NCBI GenBank assembly: GCA_024710445.1
Contig: JANJUT010000068.1
Span: 1-6,391, forward strand
Length of the DNA stretch: 6,391 nt
Reading direction: 5' to 3'
Source: Thiobacillus sp.
GTDB lineage: Bacteria > Pseudomonadota > Gammaproteobacteria > Burkholderiales > Thiobacillaceae
Of this stretch, positions 1 to 5,692 are shown piece by piece. Position numbers and translations under genes: made by a program. The notes beneath the pieces are model-generated. The model did not search any database and was not told the origin of the DNA. It was given only the letters and a program-made list of their open reading frames with translations. The stretch's first letter is position 1; every line of letters starts with the position of its first letter.

Positions 1-135
1 GGGCAGGGGAAGAAAGGCGGGCAGCGCCACCAGCACGATGTAAAACAGCACCACCGTCCATTGCACGCCGAGGATGGCGCTGCGGTTACGGCGCATGGCG
101 AGGCCCAGGCGGGCGAGGCTTGCGTTTTTTTCCAT
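1..135 (-). CDS. ftrD: Probable FtrD-like membrane polyferredoxin, N-terminal fragment
   Basis: Only the first 45 codons lie in the window; the reading frame runs off the left edge without a stop. The visible protein has a short basic N-terminus (residues 1-20, with an MRRNRS patch), then a hydrophobic segment at about residues 21-43 ending in a Pro-rich stretch (ALPAFLPLP). This resembles the start of the 4Fe-4S polyferredoxins (FtrD) that follow FTR1 permeases in FtrABCD operons and are thought to accept electrons from Fe(II) oxidation. No cysteine motif is visible because it would lie further on, so the identification rests on position and N-terminal style. The gene starts 26 bases after the permease stop. 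ATG at 135 has no purine-rich Shine-Dalgarno site (the upstream bases are pyrimidine-rich on this strand). An in-frame GTG seven codons earlier is an alternative start. Any other downstream membrane protein remains possible. Confidence 0.62.
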   Translation of the reverse strand, partial: MEKNASLARLGLAMRRNRSAILGVQWTVVLFYIVLVALPAFLPLP

Positions 136-161
136 GGGCGAGGAGGGGCAGGTCACGGTAC

Positions 162-992
162 TCAACGCCGTTTCCCCGCTGGCTGCGCGCGTAAGGTCAG
201 CAGCGCGGCCAGCGTCCACCAAGCCGCCAGCGCCAGGTAGCTCAGGCCGGCGGGCTGGGCGCGCCAACCGGTGAAGGCGGCCAGCAGGCCGCCGACGCGG
301 CCGCCGTCGTCGAGCAGGAAGCCGGCATCCCACAGCGGGTCGGCCAGCGGCGGCAGAATCTCCAGGCCGATCAGCTTGTCGACGCCGTCGACCAGTAGCG
401 CGCCGCCCAGCAAGAGCAGCAGGATTTCCGTCACCCGGAAGAAGGCGCGCCAGGAGAACCAGCGGGCGCCGCGCGCCAGCACCGCGTACACCGCCAGTGC
501 GAGCAGGAAGCCCGCGCCGCCGCCGGCGAGCAGCGCGGCCCCCGAATCGCTGCCGGCCGCGCCGTACAAGAAGATCACCGTCTCCGCTCCCTCGCGCCCC
601 ACGGCGATGGCAGCCAAGATCGCCATGCCGGCCCAGTGGGCGCGCTGGGCGGCGGCGGACATGCCAGCCTCCAGTTCGCGTTTCAAGCCAGCGCCGTGGC
701 GGCGCATCCATACCACCATCTGGAAGATCAGCGTGGCGGCGACCAGCGGCATGCCGGCCTGGAACCCTTCCAGGGTGGCATCGTCGGCCCAGGCCTGGAT
801 GCCCAGCAGGGTCAGCGCCAGCAGGCCGGCCAGCGCGAGTCCGGCCGCCACACCGCCCCACAGCCAGCCGAAGGCGCGGCGGCGCTGCTCGGGCGCCAAG
901 CCCGACTGGGCGCTGAGCCAGCCGTGCAGGATGCCGATGACCAGCATGGCTTCGATGGTCTCGCGCCAGACGATGAAGGCGGCATTACCCAT
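162..992 (-). CDS. ftrC: FTR1-family high-affinity iron permease (FtrC/EfeU-like)
   Basis: A 276-residue inner-membrane protein of normal length for bacterial FTR1 permeases. It carries the two diagnostic RExxE motifs: RETIE at residues 10-14 in the first membrane helix and REGAE at 133-137 in a central helix. These glutamates are the proposed iron-translocation ligands of the FTR1/EfeU family. About seven hydrophobic segments can be seen (roughly 5-25, 42-64, 80-95, 120-142, 153-172, 185-202, 250-267). The family imports iron across the inner membrane after or together with oxidation of Fe(II). The start ATG lies 3 bases after the stop of the DUF2325 gene. A good Shine-Dalgarno site (AAGGGGG, 7 bases from the ATG) sits inside the end of that gene, so translation is probably coupled. 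With P19 and cupredoxin genes upstream, the closest named system is FtrABCD rather than EfeUOB, since no EfeO or EfeB is present in the window. Confidence 0.94.
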   Translation of the reverse strand: MGNAAFIVWRETIEAMLVIGILHGWLSAQSGLAPEQRRRAFGWLWGGVAAGLALAGLLALTLLGIQAWADDATLEGFQAGMPLVAATLIFQMVVWMRRHGAGLKRELEAGMSAAAQRAHWAGMAILAAIAVGREGAETVIFLYGAAGSDSGAALLAGGGAGFLLALAVYAVLARGARWFSWRAFFRVTEILLLLLGGALLVDGVDKLIGLEILPPLADPLWDAGFLLDDGGRVGGLLAAFTGWRAQPAGLSYLALAAWWTLAALLTLRAQPAGKRR

Positions 993-995
993 GGT

Positions 996-2219
996 TCAAC
1001 CCCCTTGTATCTCGGCCTGGCCCTCGGCCAGGCGGGTGAGGGCGGCGGCGAAACTCGCCACGCCCAAACTTTTCACCAGCACGCAGGGTTTGTTGGCCTG
1101 CTTGCAGTGGCGCTTCAACTGGTAATAGGCGGGATGGCTGACGCAGCCGGTGGGACAGATCACCGCGTCGGAGGCGGCGAGCAGGTCGGGCAGGCGCGAC
1201 AGGGCCTCTTCGCGGCCGCCGTCGTGGTGGATCAGGCGCACGCCGAGGCGGTCGGCGAGCTGGCGGTACTGTGCGACCAGCGCGGTGCGGCCGCCGACGC
1301 ACAGCACGCAGCGTCCGGCGAGCGGCGCCGGGCAGGTCGTGCAACCGCCGGCGCAGCCGGGCTGGCCGGCGCGCTTCTCGGCGAGCCAGACGCTTTCCAG
1401 GGCGTCGCGCTCGGCCAGAGCCTCGTCGCGCTCCGTGCGCAGGCGCCGGTTTTCTTCGTCGAGCGCGGCGGCGCGGGCGGCATCTTCACGCAGCCGCCAG
1501 GCCTCCGTTTCGAGGGCCACCTGACGGCGCTTCATCGCCATCATGGCGCTGTCCGACTCTAGCGCCTCCAAACGCGCGCGCAGGGCGCGGGTGGCCTCGG
1601 CGTGCTCCAGGCCTGCGCCGACCTCGCCCTCCAATTGGCGGATGCGCGCGGCCTTGTCCGCCAGTTCCCGTGCCTGACGTTCGGCATCGCGCCGGGCCTG
1701 GCGTTGCAGGTCGGCGTGCTCGCGCTCCAGCGTTTCGATGCGGCGCAGATCGGCCGCCTGGCCCGCACCCACCTGGTGCGAGAGCATGTGGATGTCCTCG
1801 TAGATGCGCTGGCGGGTCTCGCCGCTCGTGTGCCTGTGGGTGATGGCGGCCCACATCGCGCCGGCCGCTTCGCCACGGTCCAGGTGCTGCCGCCACAGGG
1901 CGCGCACCTCGGCGTCGCTTTTGGCTTTGTCGAAGTGGGCCAGGTGCAGCGCGAACTTGCGGTCCATGAGCTTGTGCATGATCTCGGCCGCCTCGTTGCG
2001 TTCACAGGACAGCGAGACCGCCTCCACGTGCAGGCGGTAGGTGTCGAATTCGCGCCCGTTGAATCCGGTCTTGCGCGCGACCTTGCGCAGGTCGTCGAGG
2101 TTCAGGCAGGTACCCACCACCGGGCAGTGGTACTTATCCTCCAGTTCCCATAGCTTGCGGCGGGTTGTCCTCCCCGAAGGGCCAGGAGAGGGTGCGATGG
2201 CTTCGTGGCGCTCACACAT
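996..2219 (-). CDS. DUF2325 domain protein with coiled coil and cysteine cluster, inside the iron operon
   Basis: A 407-residue soluble protein with no signal peptide or membrane helix, so probably cytoplasmic. Three parts can be seen. Residues about 25-150 are a conserved-looking N-terminal region with CPVVGTC at 32-38 and several His residues (for example 82, 92, 95, 128, 130). Residues about 155-285 are rich in Ala, Arg, Glu and Leu, with heptad-like spacing typical of a coiled coil. Residues 289-307 hold a cysteine cluster (C289, C293, C296, C304, C307). From about 304 to the end comes a DUF2325 domain, with the VLCVGGR motif, HHDGG at 331-335 and further cysteines C355, C359, C372 and C379. 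The function of DUF2325 is unknown to me. The cysteines and histidines could bind a metal or Fe-S cluster, which is inference. ATG at 2219 has a GGGAGA site 6 bases upstream. The gene lies between the cupredoxin (30-base gap) and the permease (3-base gap), so it is part of the same transcript. Confidence 0.88.
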   Translation of the reverse strand: MCERHEAIAPSPGPSGRTTRRKLWELEDKYHCPVVGTCLNLDDLRKVARKTGFNGREFDTYRLHVEAVSLSCERNEAAEIMHKLMDRKFALHLAHFDKAKSDAEVRALWRQHLDRGEAAGAMWAAITHRHTSGETRQRIYEDIHMLSHQVGAGQAADLRRIETLEREHADLQRQARRDAERQARELADKAARIRQLEGEVGAGLEHAEATRALRARLEALESDSAMMAMKRRQVALETEAWRLREDAARAAALDEENRRLRTERDEALAERDALESVWLAEKRAGQPGCAGGCTTCPAPLAGRCVLCVGGRTALVAQYRQLADRLGVRLIHHDGGREEALSRLPDLLAASDAVICPTGCVSHPAYYQLKRHCKQANKPCVLVKSLGVASFAAALTRLAEGQAEIQGG

Positions 2220-2249
2220 GGCCTGTCTCCCGGATCATGGCGGCGCCCC

Positions 2250-2585
2250 TCATCGCGCTACGATGCGTCCCTTCGACGTGTCGGGGTGGAACTCGTCGAA
2301 GATGTCGTAGCTGCCGGGTTTCAGGGGCGCGATCACCAGGAAGGACTGGGCACCGGGGGCCAGCACCTTTTCCTTGCGCAGTTGCAGGCTCTCGAACTCG
2401 ACTGCGTCGTTGCCCTCGTTCCGGATGACGATCTTGAAGCGCACCCCGGCGGACACCTGCAGCACGGCGGGGTCGAGCCGGCCATCCTTGGCCACCACGG
2501 TGTAGACGGGCAGGCCGGAGGCATGCGCGGACGGCGCGCCCAGTGCCAGACCGAGAATGAGCAGGGTGCGTTTCAGATGCGTCAT
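2250..2585 (-). CDS. ftrB: Periplasmic cupredoxin-like protein (FtrB-like)
   Basis: A 111-residue protein with a signal peptide (about residues 1-22, basic MTHLKR, hydrophobic core, AHA cleavage site), then a single small cupredoxin-like domain. The mature part has the pattern of the cupredoxin proteins that accompany P19: a start with a VVAKDGRLDP stretch, a central REKVLAPG turn, and a closing region FDEFHPDTSKG. In FtrABCD systems this partner is proposed to oxidise Fe(II) delivered by P19 before permease transport. The mature chain contains no Cys, no Met and only one His, so a classical type 1 copper site (Cys, His, His, Met) cannot form. Acidic residues and the His of EFHPD are candidate ligands. 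A reading frame upstream to 2654 exists, but the start at 2585 is preferred because it begins the signal peptide and has GAGG 8 bases upstream, overlapping the porin stop region. The gap to the porin gene is 10 bases. Confidence 0.85.
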   Translation of the reverse strand: MTHLKRTLLILGLALGAPSAHASGLPVYTVVAKDGRLDPAVLQVSAGVRFKIVIRNEGNDAVEFESLQLRKEKVLAPGAQSFLVIAPLKPGSYDIFDEFHPDTSKGRIVAR

Positions 2586-2595
2586 GGGCGTGGCC

Positions 2596-4059
2596 TCAGA
2601 AGGTGAGCTGGGCGCGCAGGCCCAGGATGTGGGCGTCGTCGACGCCACCGTCACTGCCCGCGCGGCGGATGAACTGGTAGTCCGGGGACAGTTCGAACTG
2701 CGGGTTCACGCGCCAGCGGTAGTACAACTCGGCGAGCTGCTCGGCGCCGGACACGCCGGGGTTGGCGGTCTTGTAGCTGTCCGAGGCGGCGAGCCAGCCG
2801 ACGCCGACGCCGAGGCCGTCGCCGCCGCGATTCCAATAGTTGCCGGAGAATTCCGCGCCCAGCGTGAGCGCCCGGTCGAACGCCGGGTTGCCTTGCGCGC
2901 CCTGGCCGTAGCGGCCCCACAGCGTGATGCCGTCGCCCACGCGCTGGTCGGCGGAGACACCCCAGCCGCTCTGTGCCTCCAGCGTGACGCCATCGTGGTG
3001 CAGGGCGCGGCCGTTGCGCCAGGCGTAGACGCGGTAGGTGCCGGAAAGGCCGCCGAAGAAGCGCTGCGACGTCTCGAGCTGGGCGATGACGAAGGGCTGC
3101 TTGAGGCTGTCGCTGAAGGCCGCGCCGCTGCCGGAGCCGAACACGCCGAGCGAGGCGCCCCAGCCCAGCGGCGCCTGGGTGTCGTTGACATAGGCCAGGC
3201 GCACGCCGGGGGTGAAGCCGTAGGCGTCGACGCCGGCCGCGCCGCCCGCGTCCAGCAGCGGATTGTGCACGAAGGTGAGGTTCATGAAGCGCACGGTCTC
3301 GTCGTCGGCGGCGGCGTTCTGGTCGAAGAACAGGAAGGGGTCGATCTTGCCGAAGTTGACCTCCAGGTGCTGGCGGCTGGTGTCGAGCGGCCGGTCGTCG
3401 AGCGGCACGCTGAGCTGGTACCAGGCCTGGGCCAGGATCGGCGAGGCGTCGTCCGCAAGCGCATCCGTGCCGGCGCCGAGCTGGAAGGCGGTGGCGTTGG
3501 GCACCGAGAACATCGGATTGAGGGTGGCGAGGCCCTCGCCCTGGCCCATGCGGAAGTGGAAGAACAGGCTGCCTTCGGTGGTGCCGAGGCTGCCGCCGGG
3601 CAGGCTGACCTGGGCGTCGCCGCGCCACGAGAGCTGGCTTTCCGAATCGCCCGTGGTGGTCGCGCCGCTACTGGCGCGTTGCGCCAGTGTCGTGAAGGAC
3701 ACGCCGGCGGCGATGCCCTCCAGCGATTCCACCATGCGCGCCTGCTTTTGCATGCCCAGGGCCTGGAACTCCACCGCCTTCAGGCGGGTGGCGATCTCCG
3801 GCTCGTCCTGCGACAGGCGCTCGCTGGTGAGGGATTCCTCCATCTTCGCGTTGGCGGCCTCCAGCTGCTTGACGCGATCTTCCAGCGCGGGGGCGGGGGC
3901 GAGCTGGCGCTCCAGTTCTGCGTTACGCGCCTCCAGGCGGTTCAGGCGCGCCTGCATTTGCTGCAGGGCCTGGGCGATTTCGGCGGGCAGTTCGGCAGCG
4001 GCCGCGGGCAGGCCGCCGGCCAGACCCAGGGCCAGGACCAGGGGTTTGAGCCGGCGCAT
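2596..4059 (-). CDS. OprB-like outer-membrane porin with N-terminal coiled coil
   Basis: A 487-residue protein. Residues 1-22 form a signal peptide (MRRLKP, hydrophobic core, AAAA). Residues about 24-80 are a coiled coil rich in Glu, Gln, Leu and Arg, as in porins with a periplasmic trimerisation or peptidoglycan-facing segment. From about residue 135 on, alternating polar and hydrophobic strands with Gly and aromatic residues follow (for example HFRMGQGEG, GTYRVYAWRNGRA), and the chain ends in Phe, the usual C-terminal signal of outer-membrane beta-barrels. The closest family by eye is the OprB-like (carbohydrate-selective) porins, but the substrate cannot be read from sequence. Its place in an iron operon suggests a diffusion path for Fe(II) or a small chelate, which is inference. 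The start at 4059 overlaps the P19 stop as TGATG and has AAGGGGGG 6 bases upstream. A frame extension to 4128 is not used. A decayed relative of this gene lies at 5311-5625 on the other strand. Confidence 0.87.
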   Translation of the reverse strand: MRRLKPLVLALGLAGGLPAAAAELPAEIAQALQQMQARLNRLEARNAELERQLAPAPALEDRVKQLEAANAKMEESLTSERLSQDEPEIATRLKAVEFQALGMQKQARMVESLEGIAAGVSFTTLAQRASSGATTTGDSESQLSWRGDAQVSLPGGSLGTTEGSLFFHFRMGQGEGLATLNPMFSVPNATAFQLGAGTDALADDASPILAQAWYQLSVPLDDRPLDTSRQHLEVNFGKIDPFLFFDQNAAADDETVRFMNLTFVHNPLLDAGGAAGVDAYGFTPGVRLAYVNDTQAPLGWGASLGVFGSGSGAAFSDSLKQPFVIAQLETSQRFFGGLSGTYRVYAWRNGRALHHDGVTLEAQSGWGVSADQRVGDGITLWGRYGQGAQGNPAFDRALTLGAEFSGNYWNRGGDGLGVGVGWLAASDSYKTANPGVSGAEQLAELYYRWRVNPQFELSPDYQFIRRAGSDGGVDDAHILGLRAQLTF

Positions 4060-4613
4060 CAGTAGCCCCCCTTCTTGCCGATGCCGGCGAAGGTGAAGTC
4101 GTAATCGACGCTGAACGCCTTGAACCACGGCCGCACGCCGGTCAGGCGGTCGGTATGGCGGTGGAAGTGGTGGCCGTTGTGGTTCGCCGGATCGTTGGGC
4201 GGCAGAATGGTGAATTTCAGCGTGTACTTGCCCGGTCCCATCAGCTTGACGTTGTCGCCATAATGCGCGCCGTCACTCGCCACCATGGGCAGAAAGTCGC
4301 CCTTGACGCATTCGCCGCCCTGCTTGCAGACCTCGTACTTGATCAGCAGGTAAGGAATCCAGTCGCCCTCGGCAAAGCCGTTGGGGTTGCTGTCCAGGGC
4401 GTGGATGTCGGCCTCCAGGTGTACGTCGGCCTTGGAGGCGGGCAGCATCTGGTGCCCCATCACGGATTCCATTTCCACCGGCTGCAGGTAGACAGCGGCG
4501 ATCTCCAGGCCGTTGCGCTGCTGCGGAGCGCCGATGGGATATTCCGCGGCGAGGGCGGGGGTCGAGAGACTGGCGGCGAGCGCCAAAAGGGCTAATTGGG
4601 GGGGGAAATGCAT
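4059..4613 (-). CDS. ftrA: P19-type periplasmic iron transport protein (FtrA/Tp34 family)
   Basis: A 184-residue periplasmic protein, the usual size of the P19/FtrA/Tp34 family. It has a signal peptide (residues 1-22, ALA cleavage motif) and a mature domain starting AEYPIG. Visible metal-site candidates match the family pattern: ADVHLEADIHA at 62-72 (H65, E67, H71), M110, H117, and a His-rich stretch at 145-153 (HNGHHFHRH). C. jejuni P19 binds copper and iron with Met, His and Glu ligands of this type and supports Fe(II) uptake. C96 and C102 could form a disulfide; this is inference. It is the first gene of the operon. The start at 4613 is chosen over an upstream in-frame ATG at 4727 because it begins the signal peptide and has a perfect AAGGAG 6 bases upstream. 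The upstream ATG would place 38 extra residues in front of the signal. Expression is probably iron-repressed through the Fur box at 4742-4760. Confidence 0.95.
   Translation of the reverse strand: MHFPPQLALLALAASLSTPALAAEYPIGAPQQRNGLEIAAVYLQPVEMESVMGHQMLPASKADVHLEADIHALDSNPNGFAEGDWIPYLLIKYEVCKQGGECVKGDFLPMVASDGAHYGDNVKLMGPGKYTLKFTILPPNDPANHNGHHFHRHTDRLTGVRPWFKAFSVDYDFTFAGIGKKGGY
4066..4073 (-). promoter_or_regulatory. Shine-Dalgarno site of the porin, within the P19 gene
   Basis: The minus strand reads AAGGGGGG here, 6 bases before the ATG at 4059. It lies inside the last Lys-Gly-Gly codons of the P19 gene. With the TGATG stop/start overlap it supports translational coupling and the start at 4059 rather than 4128. 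Confidence 0.75.
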
Positions 4614-4619
4614 GGGCGA

Positions 4620-4625
4620 CTCCTT
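4620..4625 (-). promoter_or_regulatory. Shine-Dalgarno site of the P19 gene
   Basis: The minus strand reads AAGGAG, a near-consensus ribosome binding site, 6 bases upstream of ATG at 4613. It decides the start of the P19 gene in favour of 4613 over the in-frame ATG at 4727. Confidence 0.85.
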
Positions 4626-4635
4626 ATCAATAGGA

Positions 4636-4655
4636 CCAAAAACCTTGGGTTTTGG
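4636..4655. repeat. Inverted repeat in the P19 leader
   Basis: On the minus strand CCAAAACC and GGTTTTTGG flank a 3-base loop (CAA), giving an 8-bp stem with one bulged T. It ends about 10 bases before the Shine-Dalgarno site of the P19 gene. No U-run follows, so it is not a standard terminator. It could be an mRNA leader hairpin affecting stability or ribosome access; that role is inference and the stem is weak (A-T rich core). Confidence 0.4.
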
Positions 4656-4702
4656 CTGGCTACCGGGGCGGAGTGCCCGTTGGCTGGCTGGGAAGACGCG
4701 GA

Positions 4703-4722
4703 CCTGACGAAGCAGAATCAGG
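4703..4722. repeat. Short inverted repeat early in the P19 leader
   Basis: CCTGA and TCAGG arms are separated by 10 bases. The leader from the predicted transcription start (about 4739) to the P19 ATG is about 125 bases, long enough for structure, but a 5-bp stem with a 10-base loop is marginal and may be chance. Confidence 0.2.
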
Positions 4723-4741
4723 CCCAAGTCGGTTACGTATA

Positions 4742-4760
4742 GTTAATGATAATAATTCCC
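4742..4760. promoter_or_regulatory. Fur box (predicted Fur operator)
   Basis: This 19-base stretch matches the classical Fur consensus GATAATGATAATCATTATC at 15 of 19 positions by direct comparison. It sits in an AT-rich island in otherwise GC-rich DNA and covers the -10 hexamer and part of the spacer of the promoter driving the P19 operon. Binding of Fe-loaded Fur there would block RNA polymerase, so the operon should be repressed when iron is plentiful. No second match was noticed elsewhere in the window by eye. Confidence 0.75.
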
Positions 4761-4774
4761 ATTAAATAAGTCAA
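4746..4774 (-). promoter_or_regulatory. Sigma70-type promoter of the P19-porin-cupredoxin-DUF2325-FTR1 operon
   Basis: On the minus strand a -35 box TTGACT (5/6 to consensus; plus positions 4769-4774) and a -10 box TATCAT (5/6; plus positions 4746-4751) are separated by exactly 17 bases. Transcription would begin near 4739 and give a leader of about 125 bases before the P19 start. The overlap with the Fur box supports the call. Confidence 0.72.
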
Positions 4775-4844
4775 CACTCAGCCAGAGGTGGCTAATGTGC
4801 GCGTGTTGTGCAATTTGCGCAGGCTGGGTGTGAAACGGCTTATT

Positions 4845-5192
4845 TCATCTGAAATCCGGGCCGAACATGTTGATCCAGTTCTCTTTGCGCCGGGCGCTCC
4901 ACACGGGCTGTATGGATTTGGGCGCAGTTGGAATTGCCGGCAACACTATGGCCTTCTGCGGCTCGGGCGGTGGTCTGCAGCAGGTGCGCGGGTGCATCGG
5001 TCAGGGGCGTGATGGAGAATGTGTTGTCGATCAGGCGGAATGTCTGCGTGCGACTGAGCTTGTTTTTTCAGTAATCCGAAGAGTCTGGGGGGGGGGCGGC
5101 CATGGCCCGCCAGTTGGCGCTGAAGGCTTCCATATTGGCGTGGTGTCGCGCAGGGTTTCGGTGGAAACGGCGGCTGGGCGTATGGTGCTCAT
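4845..5192 (-). pseudogene. Possible eroded small gene of unknown family
   Basis: On the minus strand, ATG at 5192 begins MSTIRPAAVSTETLRD and stops at 5031. A second frame between about 5130 and 4930 carries a stretch with strong G/C at third codon positions (around FRLIDNTFSITPLTDAP) but is broken by a TGA at 5068-5070. The first frame then resumes a coding-like end (SARRKENWINMFGPDFR) with a stop at 4845-4847, in frame with the ATG at 5192. A ten-C run on this strand (5087-5096) lies near the frame switch. This looks like a gene broken by frameshifts, but I recognise no family, the bias was judged by eye, and it may be chance. Confidence 0.28.
5087..5096. repeat. Ten-base poly-G tract
   Basis: A run of ten consecutive G on the plus strand (C on the minus). 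Such runs are prone to slipped-strand length change and to sequencing error. It falls in the non-genic stretch, near where the minus-strand coding-like signal changes frame, so it could mark a past frameshift. Confidence 0.6.
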
Positions 5193-5310
5193 GCGGGAAT
5201 TCTTTTGGCCCTGTCTGAATTTGCTGTTGCATAACGGGTCGGCCAAGCGCCTCATTCAAGCAGGCTACAGGGTTGATGGTGTTCATGTATTGTTCGGAAT
5301 GGCGCTGCGT

Positions 5311-5625
5311 GGTCTGACGGGGACGTATCGCCTGTATGCCTGGAGCAATGGCCGGGCGACACCTTATGCCAATGAACTGGATTCCCGTACCGAACGCCAT
5401 AGCGGTTTTGGATTTTCCGTTGACCAGCAGGTGGCACAACATCTCATCCTCGATTTTGGATTCACGCTCAGTGGTGTGGAAAGGCAAGTCGAGCTGTTCT
5501 ATTCCTGGCAGGTCAATGACAACTTCCGGTTGTCGCCCAGCCTGCAATGGATCAGCCGGCCGGGTGGTGATGGTTCGGTCGATAGCATCACGATTCTGGC
5601 CCTGCGTGCCAAGGCGGATTTTTAA
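5311..5625 (+). pseudogene. C-terminal remnant of an OprB-like porin, paralogue of the operon porin
   Basis: The translation matches the C-terminal part of the porin at 2596-4059 in two blocks. The first, GLTGTYRLYAWSNGRA, is identical to the operon porin at 13 of 16 positions. The last 43 residues, ending in ALRAKADF, agree at about 23 of 43 positions and keep the terminal Phe of outer-membrane barrels. Between the blocks (junction near 5455-5470) about 50 residues present in the operon porin are missing without loss of frame, which would remove several barrel strands. Nothing upstream in any plus frame resembles the signal peptide, coiled coil or first barrel half, and no ribosome binding site was found. 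It is therefore a remnant rather than a working gene. The divergence says it is an old paralogue or an acquired homologue, not a fresh copy. A strong hairpin follows 27 bases after the stop. Confidence 0.72.
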
Positions 5626-5651
5626 TCACAGGAAGCGCGTAGTTTTTGATG

Positions 5652-5692
5652 CTCACGCGCACGGATGGCTACAAGCCATCCGTGCGCGTGAG
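5652..5692. terminator. Perfect 19-bp hairpin between convergent genes
   Basis: Two perfectly complementary 19-base arms (5652-5670 and 5674-5692) flank a 3-base loop ACA; the arms are GC-rich. It lies 27 bases after the stop of the porin remnant and downstream of feoA on the other strand, the usual place for a terminator shared by convergent genes. The following T-run is weak on the plus strand (TGTTTGGG) and absent on the minus strand, so intrinsic termination is likely but not certain. Confidence 0.68.

Larger units (their letters stand above)
4775..5310. other. Intergenic stretch without a confident gene
   Basis: Between the operon promoter and the porin remnant no intact gene with a ribosome binding site and recognisable product was found. 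A plus-strand frame is open from 4867 into the porin remnant, but its first 140 codons resemble no protein I know and no Shine-Dalgarno site precedes the ATG. The region holds a small inverted repeat at 4780-4793 (AGCCA/TGGCT), another at 4842-4855 (ATTTCA/TGAAAT), a ten-G run at 5087-5096 and coding-like minus-strand pieces described separately. Confidence 0.6.

Noticed and set aside
271..1562. Long plus-strand frames opposite the permease and the DUF2325 gene (271-1125 and 636-1562)
   Set aside because: They are antisense to well-supported genes, have low-complexity compositions and no recognisable domain.
2586..2654. N-terminal extension of the cupredoxin gene to 2654
   Set aside because: It would overlap the porin end and put 23 residues in front of a clear signal peptide; the start at 2585 has its own ribosome site.
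2557..4065. A 502-residue open frame on the plus strand
   Set aside because: It lies antisense to the porin gene, which has a signal peptide, barrel pattern, C-terminal Phe and ribosome site. The plus frame is rich in Ala, Gly, Val, Glu and Arg with no recognisable domain, as expected for a shadow in GC-rich DNA.
4614..4727. N-terminal extension of the P19 gene to 4727
   Set aside because: It would place 38 residues ahead of the signal peptide and bypass the perfect AAGGAG site; the start is only about 12 bases after the predicted transcription start.
4867..5625. An intact 252-residue plus-strand gene
   Set aside because: Only the part from about 5311 resembles a known protein; the first half has no signal peptide, no barrel pattern and no ribosome site, so the open frame is taken as a remnant plus chance opening.
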